Shown here: positions 34,345 through 42,267 of the stretch, one piece after another
Layout of the letters: each line of letters begins with the position of its first letter
How positions within the stretch are numbered: the first letter of the stretch is position 1
From: CAYMYN01 sp964394665
GTDB taxonomy: Bacteria > Planctomycetota > UBA1135 > GCA-002686595
DNA length: 52,245 nt
Assembly: GCA_964394665.1 (NCBI GenBank)
Contig: CAYMYN010000029.1
Span: 1-52,245 of the forward strand
Direction: 5' to 3'
Translations under genes and position numbers: made by a program
Notes under the pieces: model-generated
What the model saw: the letters and a program-made list of their open reading frames with translations, nothing else
What the model was told of the DNA's origin: nothing
Databases searched by the model: none

Positions 34345-35748
34345 CGCGCGGGGCGCGTCCAGCCTGCGCCGACGGAGGGCTCGCTCGCGGTCGCCGCGGT
34401 GCACCCGAGCCTCGCCGGCGCGCGGGCGGTGGTCGTGGGCTCGGGCCCCGCGGGGACTTTTGCGGCCCTGGTGCTGGGGCTGGCGGGGGTCGCGGTGACC
34501 CTGCTCGAGCGCGGCGCGCGGCTCGATCGACGCGGACGGGACCTGGTGCGTTTCCACCGCCGGCGCGAGGTCGATCCCGAATCGAACCTGCTCTTCGGCG
34601 AGGGCGGCGCGGGCACCTACTCCGACGGCAAGGTCTACACGCGCATCGACGACCCGCTCGAGGTGCCGGTGCTCGAGGAGCTGGTGGCCGCCGGCGCGCC
34701 GCCCGAGCTCGTCTACGACGCCCGCGCCCACATCGGCACCGACAAGCTGCACGCCATCCTGCCGCGCCTGCGCGACAAGCTCGCGGCGCACGGCGTCGAG
34801 TGGCGCTTCGACACGCGCCTCGACGGCTTGGTGCTGGACGGCGAACCCGGCGAGCCCCTGCGCCGGGTGCGCGGCGTGCGCACGAGCGCGGGGGAGTTGC
34901 CCTGCGAGCTGCTCGTGCTCGCCCCGGGTCACAGCGCGCGCGACACCTGGGCCGCGCTCCACGCCCAGGGCGTGCCCTTCGAGGCCAAGCCCTTCCAGCT
35001 CGGGATCCGCGTCGAGCATCCCCAGGAGCTCGTCGACGCCGGTCGCTACGGCGATCCCGCCCTGCGCGCGGCCCTGGGCGCGGCGAGTTACCAGCTCGTG
35101 CGCCGCGCGCGCCCCGGCGAACCCTCGGCGCACACCTTCTGCATGTGCCCCGGCGGCAAGATCGTGGCCAGCGTCAACGAGCCGGGGCTCCTGTGCACGA
35201 ACGGCATGAGCAACTCACGCCACTCCTCGCGCTGGGCCAACGCGGCGGTGGTCGCCACCTTCGGGCCCGAGCACTACGGGCCGGGTCCCTTCGCCGGCGT
35301 GGCCCTGCAGCGCGAGCTCGAGGCGCGTTTCTTCACCGCCGGCGGCGGCGACTACACCGCGCCCGCCCAGACCGTGCCCGACTTCCTCGCGACGCGCGAG
35401 AGCGCCGCCACGCGCCACTCGAGCTTTCCCTTCGGCACGATCCCCGCGCGCCTCGATCAACTGCTGCCCGAACACGCGCACGCGGCCCTGGCGCGGGCCC
35501 TGGTCGAGTTCGACCGGGCGATCCCCGGCTTCGCGGGGCCCGAGGGGCTGCTCGTGGGGGTCGAGACCCGCAGCTCCGGCCCCGTGCGCATCCCCCGCGA
35601 CCCGCACACCTACCTCGCGCGGGGCTTCTCCAACCTGTATCCGGTCGGCGAGGGCGCGGGCCACGCGGGCGGCATCACCAGCGCCGCGATCGACGGCGCC
35701 CACGCGGCGCAGGCCCTGCTCGCCACGGGCGTCCCGCGGCCCGGCTGA
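34075..35748 (+). CDS. FAD-dependent oxidoreductase (COG2509-like)
   Basis: The 557-residue flavoprotein has an N-terminal 110-residue domain (WRVLALALPMDG ... LLVHHVDLVLDAG). The dinucleotide fold follows (AVVVGSGPAGTFAALVLGLAGVAVTLLERG), then SNLLFGEGGAGTYSDGKVYTR, FCMCPGGKIVASVNEPG, NGMSNSRHSSRWANAAVV and the C-terminal FAD block NLYPVGEGAGHAGGITSAAIDG. These are hallmarks of the uncharacterised COG2509 dehydrogenases; the substrate is not known. The 5' 270 bp lie in the direct repeat. The start may be GTG 34084. It ends 76 bp before panB. Confidence 0.88.
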   Translation: MARVSRPTVTWRVLALALPMDGQGEVDPGELRRAALERAGVAPERLRGLRVARRALDLRGRKKGRAPLLVHHVDLVLDAGHRPPGLARALRAGRVQPAPTEGSLAVAAVHPSLAGARAVVVGSGPAGTFAALVLGLAGVAVTLLERGARLDRRGRDLVRFHRRREVDPESNLLFGEGGAGTYSDGKVYTRIDDPLEVPVLEELVAAGAPPELVYDARAHIGTDKLHAILPRLRDKLAAHGVEWRFDTRLDGLVLDGEPGEPLRRVRGVRTSAGELPCELLVLAPGHSARDTWAALHAQGVPFEAKPFQLGIRVEHPQELVDAGRYGDPALRAALGAASYQLVRRARPGEPSAHTFCMCPGGKIVASVNEPGLLCTNGMSNSRHSSRWANAAVVATFGPEHYGPGPFAGVALQRELEARFFTAGGGDYTAPAQTVPDFLATRESAATRHSSFPFGTIPARLDQLLPEHAHAALARALVEFDRAIPGFAGPEGLLVGVETRSSGPVRIPRDPHTYLARGFSNLYPVGEGAGHAGGITSAAIDGAHAAQALLATGVPRPG

Positions 35749-35752
35749 ACGC

Positions 35753-35810
35753 CGGACGCGGTGCCGATGGGCGCTGGACGCGGTGCCGATGGGCGCCGGA
35801 CGCGGTGCCG
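35753..35810 (+). repeat. 22-bp tandem repeat before panB
   Basis: Two full copies of a 22-bp unit (35753-35774, 35775-35796; they differ only in the first base) and a partial third (35797-35810) end directly at the TATGCT hexamer of panB. The core is GGACGCGGTGCCGATGGGCG. Confidence 0.75.
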
Positions 35811-35811
35811 C

Positions 35812-35817
35812 TATGCT
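35812..35817 (+). promoter_or_regulatory. Putative -10 of panB (leaderless)
   Basis: TATGCT (4 of 6 matches to TATAAT) is followed by 7 nt and ATG 35825, with the tandem repeat just upstream. Confidence 0.45.
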
Positions 35818-35824
35818 GGCGCCC

Positions 35825-36652
35825 ATGTCGAGCGAACCCCGGCCCCGCAAGGGCCCGAAGAAGGTCACCACCCGCAGCCTCGGGCGCATGAAGCAGGCGG
35901 GGGAGCCGATCGCCTGCCTGACGGCCTACGACACCACGATGGCCATGCTGCTCGACCGCGCGGGGGTCGACGTGATCCTGGTGGGGGACTCGGTGGCGAC
36001 CGTCGTGCAGGGTCACGACACGACCGTCTCGGTCACCCTCGAGCACATGCTCTACCACGCCGAACTCGTCAGCCGCGGCGCCGAGCGCGCGCTCGTCGTC
36101 GGCGACCTCCCGTTCATGAGCTACCAGATCAACCCCGACGAGGCCCTGCGCAACGCCGGACGCATGGTCAAGGAGGCCCACGTCGAGGCCGTCAAGCTCG
36201 AGGGTGGGCGCGTGATCGCCGCCACCGTGCGGCGCCTGGTCGACGTCGGCATCCCGGTCATGGGGCACCTGGGCCTCACTCCGCAGTCGATCCACAAGTT
36301 CGGGACCTACCAGGTGCGCGCCACCAGCCCCGAGGAGGCCGACGAGTTGCGCCGCGACGCCGCGGCCCTCGAGGAAGCGGGGGCCTTCGCCCTGGTGCTC
36401 GAGAAGGTGCCGGCGGAGCTGGGACGGGAGCTCTCCAAACAACTCTCGATCCCCGTCATCGGCATCGGCGCGGGCGGCGATTGCGACGGGCAGATCCTCG
36501 TCAGCCACGACATGCTCGGCCTGTACACGCGCTTCCAACCGCGCTTCGTGCGGCGCTATGCCGAACTCGCCGGCGCGATGCAGGCCGCCTTCTCGGCCTA
36601 CGTGCGCGACGTCCGCGCGCGCGAGTTCCCGACCGCCGACGAGAGCTACTGA
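35825..36652 (+). CDS. panB: 3-methyl-2-oxobutanoate hydroxymethyltransferase
   Basis: PanB makes ketopantoate from 2-oxoisovalerate and methylene-THF for pantothenate and CoA. The 275-residue TIM barrel has the full set: TAYDTTMAMLLDRAGVDVILVGDS (metal Asp), THDTTVSVTLEHML-type segment, GDLPFMSYQ, VKLEGG, PVMGHLGLTPQS, the catalytic LVLEKVPAEL and PVIGIGAGGDCDGQILVSHDMLG. ATG 35825 is preferred to ATG 35813, which lies in the putative -10. A GC hairpin follows the gene at 36726-36749. No panC or panD is near. Confidence 0.95.
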   Translation: MSSEPRPRKGPKKVTTRSLGRMKQAGEPIACLTAYDTTMAMLLDRAGVDVILVGDSVATVVQGHDTTVSVTLEHMLYHAELVSRGAERALVVGDLPFMSYQINPDEALRNAGRMVKEAHVEAVKLEGGRVIAATVRRLVDVGIPVMGHLGLTPQSIHKFGTYQVRATSPEEADELRRDAAALEEAGAFALVLEKVPAELGRELSKQLSIPVIGIGAGGDCDGQILVSHDMLGLYTRFQPRFVRRYAELAGAMQAAFSAYVRDVRAREFPTADESY

Positions 36653-36709
36653 CCCGCCCTTCGCCCCCTCCGGAGCGCGCTTCGGGCGGGGTGGAACGTC
36701 TTTCCGGGT

Positions 36710-36749
36710 GCGCCCCGCGGGGCGCCGCCGCGGGCCCCCGCCCGCGGCG
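36710..36749. repeat. GC palindrome and hairpin after panB
   Basis: A perfect 16-bp palindrome (36710-36725) is followed directly by a hairpin with 10-bp arms (CGCCGCGGGC / GCCCGCGGCG) and a CCCC loop. They lie in the 284-bp panB to CheX-like gap. No T-tract follows, so a terminator role is possible but unproven. Confidence 0.5.
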
Positions 36750-36936
36750 CGCGCGGGAAGTGCGGAGGCGGGTTTCAGACCGCCGGGGGGCGGCGGCCGA
36801 AACAACCCCGGCGAGCCGTGTCCCGAGCGCGGGGCGCGGGCCGGCGTGCCGTGGGGGCCCGCCGGCCCGCGCTCCGCGGCGGCTCCGCCCCCGGGTCCCG
36901 TCCGCCCCGAACACGGACCGCCCGCACCCGATCCCC

Positions 36937-37533
36937 ATGAGCACGATGCGAGACGCGGCCCCGAGCGCGCACATCCCCCCGGGCGTCGACCTGGCGCACG
37001 AGCGCCGCCGGATCGAGGAGATCCTGCGCCGCGTGCTCAGCGACCTGGCGATGATCGCGGACCGCGACCTGGCGCTGGGCGAGCTCGAGCTCGAGGTGGG
37101 CGAGGCGCCCGTGGCGGCCGGAGCGGGCGTGCACATCGCCTTCAAGCTGGCCCTGCGGCGCAACGGGGAGATCCGCCGTGGGGCGCTGCTCATCCCGCTG
37201 CCCGAGGCCATCGCGCTCGCCTGCTACCTGATGATGGTCGACGACGCCGGCGTGCTCGCGCGGCGGGAGCAGGAGAGTCTCGACGGGACGCTCAAGGACT
37301 CGTTGCTCGAGGTCGCGAACTTCATCGCCGGCGCCACCGAGGGCGCGCTGCGCGACGCCCTGCGCGACGACGTCGAGGTGCGCACCGAAGGCTGCCAAGG
37401 CCTGGCCCCGGGCGCGGTCACCGCCCTGCGCCGCGCGGCGGGCGAAGCGCGGATCGCGGCCCGCGCCACCACGCGCCTGCACACCTTCCCCGAATTCACC
37501 CTGCTGCTCGAGCTGCCCCTGTTCCGCGCATGA
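36937..37533 (+). CDS. CheC/CheX/FliN-like domain protein
   Basis: The 198-residue soluble product has the segment SLDGTLKDSLLEVANFIAGATEGALRDAL, which resembles the 'sal.EigNi..g.....l' helix of the CheC/CheX phosphatase fold, plus GALLIPLPEAIALACYLMMVDD. The catalytic Glu-Asn pair of CheX/CheC seems kept as E and N of LLEVANFI. There are no chemotaxis genes around it, so a CheY-phosphatase role is only inferred. It stands alone after a GC-rich hairpin region and converges with the S1-repeat gene. Confidence 0.55.
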   Translation: MSTMRDAAPSAHIPPGVDLAHERRRIEEILRRVLSDLAMIADRDLALGELELEVGEAPVAAGAGVHIAFKLALRRNGEIRRGALLIPLPEAIALACYLMMVDDAGVLARREQESLDGTLKDSLLEVANFIAGATEGALRDALRDDVEVRTEGCQGLAPGAVTALRRAAGEARIAARATTRLHTFPEFTLLLELPLFRA

Positions 37534-37628
37534 ACCGCAGCGGGAGAGTCTGGCCCGGCGCACCCGCGCCCCCGTTCAGGGGCGGACGGGGCGCGCGAAG
37601 CCGCAGTAGCGACTCTCACCACGGGCTG

Positions 37629-38831
37629 CTAGGGCTTGCGTTCGCCCAGGGCCTTCTTGAACAACGCGCCGAGGTTCGTCCCGGTGGGTCGTTCGGGGGG
37701 ACTCTCGAGGGCGCGCTCGACCGCGTCGCTGTCGGCGGCCTCCTCGGACCCCAGGAGCGCGCCGTGGGCGTCGAGGCGCGAGAGCGACACGCGCTGGCCG
37801 TGGCGATCGACCTCCAGCACGCGCACCGAGAGGACCTCGCCCACCTGCACCACGTCGTGGGGCCGGCGCGGGCGGTTCTTGGCCAGTTGCGAGACGTGCA
37901 CCAGGCCCTCGACGCCGGGCTCGAGCTCGACGAAGGCGCCGAAGTCCATCAGCTTGACGACCTTGCCCTCGAGCACGCTGCCCGCGGGGACGCGCCGGTC
38001 GAAGTCGACCCACGGGTCGGGCTCGAGCTGCTTGATGCCCAGCCCGATGCGCTTGCCGCCCTCCTTGACGTCGAGCACGAGGGCCTCGATCTCCTGCCCG
38101 ACGCTCAGCACCTCGTCGACCTTCTCGACCCGTCGGCGCGCGAGGTTCGAGACGTGCACCAGGCCCTCGAGGCCCGGGCCGATCTCGACGAAGGCGCCGA
38201 AGGGCTCGACGCGCGTGACCTTGCCGCGCACGCGGGAGCCGGGGGAGAGGTGCTTGACGGCGTCGGCGCGCGCCTCGGCCTGCTCGGCCTCCAGCACCGC
38301 GCGGCGCGAGAGCAACACACGGCGCTTCACGCGGTCGACCTCGAGCACTTTGCACACGAGTTTCTTGCCCAGGAACTGCGAGAGGTCCTCGATGCGGGCC
38401 AGACCCGTCTGGGACGCGGGCATGAAGGCGCTCAGGGGACCGATCGAGAGCTCGAGCCCGCCGGTGTTGACGGCCTTGGCCACGGCTTCGACGGTCGCGC
38501 CGACCTCGAGCTCGCGCCAGCTCGCCAGCTCGCGCGCTTCGCGCCGCGAGAGCAACCACAACTCGTCCTCGCGGCCGCGCAGCGAGAAGTCGTAGACCTC
38601 GCCGACCTGCGGCGGCTCGTCGAACTCGCTGCTCGCGCACACGCCCTGCATGCGCGGGCCCAGGTCGACGAACACGTCCTTGGTGTGCACGCCGACCACG
38701 GTGCCGCGCAGGAGACGCCGGTGGGCGTTGGCGCCGGAGGCGGAGGATTCGAGGTCCATCGACTGCAGGTCGACGCCTCGCAGGGCGGACTCGATCTCCC
38801 GCGAGAGGTGCGGGTCTTCCTTGGAGCTCAT
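37629..38831 (-). CDS. S1 RNA-binding repeat protein (ribosomal protein S1-like)
   Basis: The 400-residue product contains four S1 OB-fold repeats: about 40-98 (RGTVVGVHTKDVFVDLGPRMQGV), 107-172 (weak), 193-265 (VRGKVTRVEPFGAFVEIGPGLEGLVHVSNL) and 280-352 (LEGKVVKLMDFGAFVELEPGVEGLVHVSQL). The last two are classical. Full ribosomal S1 has six, and many bacteria carry shorter paralogues, so this may be a paralogue that binds RNA instead of the main S1. The C terminus (GTNLGALFKKALGERKP) is basic. It is 24 bp from the SDR gene on the same strand, possibly one transcript. Confidence 0.85.
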   Translation of the reverse strand: MSSKEDPHLSREIESALRGVDLQSMDLESSASGANAHRRLLRGTVVGVHTKDVFVDLGPRMQGVCASSEFDEPPQVGEVYDFSLRGREDELWLLSRREARELASWRELEVGATVEAVAKAVNTGGLELSIGPLSAFMPASQTGLARIEDLSQFLGKKLVCKVLEVDRVKRRVLLSRRAVLEAEQAEARADAVKHLSPGSRVRGKVTRVEPFGAFVEIGPGLEGLVHVSNLARRRVEKVDEVLSVGQEIEALVLDVKEGGKRIGLGIKQLEPDPWVDFDRRVPAGSVLEGKVVKLMDFGAFVELEPGVEGLVHVSQLAKNRPRRPHDVVQVGEVLSVRVLEVDRHGQRVSLSRLDAHGALLGSEEAADSDAVERALESPPERPTGTNLGALFKKALGERKP

Positions 38832-38855
38832 GGCGGGGGTCGGAGCGCGGCGGGG

Positions 38856-39602
38856 TCAGTTCCCGCTGCGGTGGACGAGGGTGGTGCTGGCCTGATCGGT
38901 CGGCCAGAGCACCAGCTCGCCGACGTTCACGTGCGGGGGACGGGTCAGGGCCCAGACGATGGCGTCGGCCACGTCGGCGGGGGACAGGGGCGTGAGGCCG
39001 CGGTAGACCGCCGCCGCGCGCTCGCCGTCGCCGCGGGATCGTACCCGGCTGAACTCGGTCTCCACCATCCCGGGGTCGACGGTGCAGAAGCGCACCCCGG
39101 AGCCGACGTGCTCGATGCGCAGGGCCTCGTAGAGCGCCCGCACGGCGTGTTTGGTGGCGCAGTAGACGTTCCCGCCGGGGTACACCTGGCGGCCCGCGAC
39201 CGAGCCCAGGAGCACAAGGTCGCCGGCGCCGCGCCGCACCAGGCCCGGCAGGGTCGCGCGCACGACGTGCAGCAGGCCCTTCAGGTTCGTGTCGATCACC
39301 ACGGACCAGTCCGCCGGGTCGCCGCCGACGAGCGGGTCGGAGCCCAGGGCCAGGCCCGCGTTCGCCACCACGATGTCGGGATCCGCGCCCTCGAGGGCGC
39401 GCGCCACGGCGTCCGCGTCGCGCACGTCGAGCTCGAGCACCGCGCTGCCGGGCAACTCGGCCGCCAGGGCCTCCAGGGGTCCGCGGCGGCGGGCCGCGAG
39501 CAGGACCCGCGCTCCGGCGGCGGCGAGGGCCCGGGCGGTGGCGGCCCCGATGCCCGCGGAGGCTCCCGTCACGAGGGCGGTTCGATCGCGCAACGACGTC
39601 AT
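38856..39602 (-). CDS. Short-chain dehydrogenase/reductase (YdfG-like)
   Basis: The 248-residue classical SDR has TGASAGIGAATA (cofactor loop, TGxxxGIG), VANAGLALG (NAG), GSVAGRQVYPGGNVYCATKHAV (Ser-Tyr-Lys catalytic triad) and VDPGMVETEF. AARRRGPLEAL after the second strand with its Arg pair suggests NADP(H). The length is normal. It resembles the YdfG subfamily, but the substrate is unknown. ATG 39602 follows a TAGAGT hexamer by 6 nt. Confidence 0.9.
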   Translation of the reverse strand: MTSLRDRTALVTGASAGIGAATARALAAAGARVLLAARRRGPLEALAAELPGSAVLELDVRDADAVARALEGADPDIVVANAGLALGSDPLVGGDPADWSVVIDTNLKGLLHVVRATLPGLVRRGAGDLVLLGSVAGRQVYPGGNVYCATKHAVRALYEALRIEHVGSGVRFCTVDPGMVETEFSRVRSRGDGERAAAVYRGLTPLSPADVADAIVWALTRPPHVNVGELVLWPTDQASTTLVHRSGN

Positions 39603-39608
39603 GGGGTC

Positions 39609-39614
39609 ACTCTA
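39609..39614 (-). promoter_or_regulatory. Putative -10 of the SDR gene (leaderless)
   Basis: On the minus strand TAGAGT is followed by 6 nt and ATG 39602. Confidence 0.35.
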
Positions 39615-39652
39615 CCGCGCGCCCGCCGCGACGACGCGGGGTGGGGGGCGCG

Positions 39653-41440
39653 GTGAGGTTCGTCCTGCTCGCCAGCCTGGCGCTGCTGGGCGCCGGATCG
39701 ATCGGTGCCGGCCGACCCGCGCGGGCGCAGGCGGAGCCGCCGGCCGCCCAGGCCACGACCTCCGCGCAGGCCCAGACGCCGCCGGCCCCGGTCGAGGCGC
39801 CCGCGCGCCCGAGCGAGCCCGAGCGCCTGCTCGTGCGCGGCGGGCGCGTCCGGGTCGGCGACGGCCAGGGCACCCTGGCCGAGGCGCTGCTGGTGGAGGG
39901 CGGGCGCGTGCTGGCCCTGGGGACCGAGGCCGAGCTGCGCGCGACCCTGGCGGGGCGGCCCGCGCGGGAGCTCGATCTCGCCGGCGCCGTCGCCGTGCCC
40001 GCCCTGCAGGACGCCCACGTGCGCCTCGAGGAGCTGGGCGCGACCCTGGCGGGCCTCGACCTCGCCGACTGCGACTCCCTCGACGGGGTGCACGCGCGCC
40101 TGGCCGAGGCGGTGGCGGCCGCCGAGCCCGGCGCCTGGATCGTCGCCCGTGGCTTCGATCCCCCGGGCCTGGGCCTGGCGGGCTGGCCGGCGGAGCGCGC
40201 CCTCGACCCGTCCTTCCCCGACCACCCCCTCGTGCTCCTCGCACCCGACCGCCAGGCGGCCTGGGTCAACCGGCGCGCGCTCGAGGCGGCCCAGATCCCG
40301 CCCACCCTCGAACCCTCCCGCGCCCGACCCGCGCCCACCGACGGCGTCGCCCGCGACGCGGCGGGGGTCGCCACGGGCGTGCTGCGCGGCGAGGCCGTGC
40401 GCGCCGTGCTGGCCGCCGTGCCGCCGGCGACCCGCGAGCAGCGCCTGGAGCGCATCCTGCGCGCCCAGGAACACCTGCTGGCCCAGGGCCTCGGCGGCCT
40501 GCACGACCTGGGCACGCGCCCCGACGCGCTCGAGCTGTACGCCGAGCTCGTCGCCGACGGCCGCCTGCGCCTGCGGGTCGTGTGTTACCTCGATCCGCGC
40601 GAGGGCCTCGAGGGCGTGCGCCAGGCGATCGCCGCCCTGGGCTCCGCGGGCGGGGAGCGCCTGCGCGCGGCGGGCATCGCGATCGACCTCGACCGCTCGC
40701 TCGCGACGCTCGGGGCGACGCTCCTCGAGCCCTACGCGGACCATGCGGGCGAGAGCGGGCCCGCGGCCCTCGAGGGCGGGCGCCTGCTCGAGCTCGTCAC
40801 CGGCGCCGCGCGCGCCGGCCTGCAGCCGGCCCTGCGCGCCACGGGCGATCGCGCCGCGCGCCTGGCCCTCGACACCTACCGCCAGGTGGGCCTGATCGAG
40901 CCCGGCTTCGCGCGCCTGCGACCGCGGATCGAAGATGGCCTGCTGGTCTCGACCCGCGACTGGCCGCGTTTCCCCGAGCTCGGCGTGGCCCTGGTGGCCT
41001 CGCCGCGTTCCGGGGCGGCCGCCGACCTGGCCGCGCTGCGCGTGGGGCCCGAGCGCTGGCGCCGGGCCCTGGGCTGGTTGCGCCTGGCGCCCCACGTCGG
41101 CCCCATGGCCCTGGGCAGCCTGGCCCCCGAGCGCCGCGCGTCGCCCCTGGGCATGCTCGCCGCCCTGCGCTTCGGGCCGGGGGGCGGAGGGGAGCCCGCC
41201 GAGGGGCTCGAGGAACTGCCCGACGGCCGCCTGGCCCTGGCGGGGCTCACCAGCGCGGTCGCCTGGGCCGCGCGCGAGGACGACCGCCGCGGGCGCCTGC
41301 TGCCCGGCTACCTGGCCGACCTGACGGTGTTCTCGGTCGATCCGGTCGAAGCGACGGCGCAGGAGCTGGCCGCGGCGCGGGTGCTCGCCGTGGTGATCGG
41401 GGGCGAGGTCCTGGGCCTGGCTCCGCCACCGGGCGACTGA
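39653..41440 (+). CDS. Secreted amidohydrolase-3-like protein lacking metal ligands
   Basis: The 595-residue product starts at GTG 39653 (GTG 39641 is possible), giving a signal peptide (RFVLLASLALLGAGSIGAG) and an Ala/Pro-rich linker. The YtcJ-like amidohydrolase scaffold is clear: VAVPALQDAHVRLEELG, GLHDLGTRPDALELYAELV, LEPYADHAG, LRATGDRAARLALD and LADLTVFSVDPVEATA. The ligands are changed: HxH reads HVR, the 'GvKi' lysine is Ala (GIAID), 'HAIGD' His is Arg, 'IEH' is IED and 'SDxP' is GSLAP. It is therefore probably a catalytically inactive exported member. The downstream OsmC gene has its own promoter-like hexamer. Confidence 0.8.
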   Translation: MRFVLLASLALLGAGSIGAGRPARAQAEPPAAQATTSAQAQTPPAPVEAPARPSEPERLLVRGGRVRVGDGQGTLAEALLVEGGRVLALGTEAELRATLAGRPARELDLAGAVAVPALQDAHVRLEELGATLAGLDLADCDSLDGVHARLAEAVAAAEPGAWIVARGFDPPGLGLAGWPAERALDPSFPDHPLVLLAPDRQAAWVNRRALEAAQIPPTLEPSRARPAPTDGVARDAAGVATGVLRGEAVRAVLAAVPPATREQRLERILRAQEHLLAQGLGGLHDLGTRPDALELYAELVADGRLRLRVVCYLDPREGLEGVRQAIAALGSAGGERLRAAGIAIDLDRSLATLGATLLEPYADHAGESGPAALEGGRLLELVTGAARAGLQPALRATGDRAARLALDTYRQVGLIEPGFARLRPRIEDGLLVSTRDWPRFPELGVALVASPRSGAAADLAALRVGPERWRRALGWLRLAPHVGPMALGSLAPERRASPLGMLAALRFGPGGGGEPAEGLEELPDGRLALAGLTSAVAWAAREDDRRGRLLPGYLADLTVFSVDPVEATAQELAAARVLAVVIGGEVLGLAPPPGD

Positions 41441-41494
41441 GCCGGCCACCGAGGCCGCTTCGCCGCGCTCGGCCACCTCGCGCGGGCCGTCGAG

Positions 41495-41500
41495 TAGGAT
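41495..41500 (+). promoter_or_regulatory. Putative -10 of the osmC-like gene (leaderless)
   Basis: TAGGAT is followed by 8 nt and GTG 41509. Confidence 0.42.
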
Positions 41501-41508
41501 CCCGCGCC

Positions 41509-41928
41509 GTGGTCCGCATCGACGTCACCTACGAGGGCAGCCTGCGCTGCATCGCCCGCCACGCCCCCTCGGGGGTCCGGCTGCAGACCGACGCGCCGGT
41601 CGACAACCAGGGCCGGGGCGAGTCCTTCTCGCCCACGGATCTGGTGGCCACGGCCCTGGGGGCCTGCGTGCTGACCACCATGGCGATCCTGGCCGAACGC
41701 CATGGGTGGGACCTCTCGGGGGCCAGCGTGAGCGTCGAGAAGCGCATGGTCGCCGACCCCGTGCGGCGCATCGGGGGCCTCGAGACGCGGGTGCGGATCC
41801 CGGCCGAGTTCGAGTCCAAGGTGCGCACCGCCCTGGAGAAGGCCGCCCACACCTGCCCGGTGCACCAGAGCCTCGACTCCCGGGTCGAGGCGCCGATCGT
41901 CTTCGAGTGGGGCGCTCCAGCCGCCTGA
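41509..41928 (+). CDS. OsmC/Ohr family protein
   Basis: The 139-residue product has the two redox cysteines of the OsmC/Ohr fold: ATALGACVLTTMAILAERHGWDL and LEKAAHTCPVHQSLDSRV. ESFSPTDLVATALG is the family's helix entry. It probably reduces organic hydroperoxides or related substrates; it resembles the OsmC-like subgroup more than Ohr. The start at GTG 41509 fits the family (VVRIDVTYEGSLRC) and the TAGGAT spacing. Confidence 0.9.
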   Translation: MVRIDVTYEGSLRCIARHAPSGVRLQTDAPVDNQGRGESFSPTDLVATALGACVLTTMAILAERHGWDLSGASVSVEKRMVADPVRRIGGLETRVRIPAEFESKVRTALEKAAHTCPVHQSLDSRVEAPIVFEWGAPAA

Positions 41929-42039
41929 GCTCCGCCCGAGCCGGGGCCGCACCCGCGTCGTTCCTCAAGTTCTCGAACCTGCTCCCTTCCCTTGCGGGCC
42001 GCGCGGTGTCATACGGGGGGCCTTCCCCGGAGGGTCGAC

Positions 42040-42255
42040 ATGCACGGCGATTTCTACAACGACCGTCGGTTCTGCAAGGGCTGCCAGGCGTACGTCTCCT
42101 ACCTGTTCTCGATGGAGCGCTCCTACTGCATCCAGTGCGGAGGCGAAGTGCAGTTGATGAGCGACCGCGACCTGTCCGAGTTCCAGCGCTCGCTGCGCGA
42201 GGGCGGCAGCGTGTGGGACAACTCGCGCGAGGAGCCCGAGCGCGAGTCGGCCTGA
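42040..42255 (+). CDS. Small zinc-ribbon protein (71 aa)
   Basis: The product has two CxxC pairs (C12-x2-C15 and C30-x2-C33), a zinc-ribbon pattern, followed by an acidic tail (SREEPERESA). GGAGGG (42029-42034) precedes ATG 42040, making this a convincing gene; the 16 upstream in-frame codons are not supported. The function is unknown. Such small ribbons often act in transcription or as adaptors. It converges with the protoporphyrinogen oxidase gene. Confidence 0.75.
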   Translation: MHGDFYNDRRFCKGCQAYVSYLFSMERSYCIQCGGEVQLMSDRDLSEFQRSLREGGSVWDNSREEPERESA

Positions 42256-42267
42256 TCCCGCTGGCGC

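Noticed and set aside
35753..35810. Possible CRISPR-like repeat before panB
   Set aside because: The 22-bp units are directly adjacent without spacers and there are no cas genes; it is a tandem repeat.
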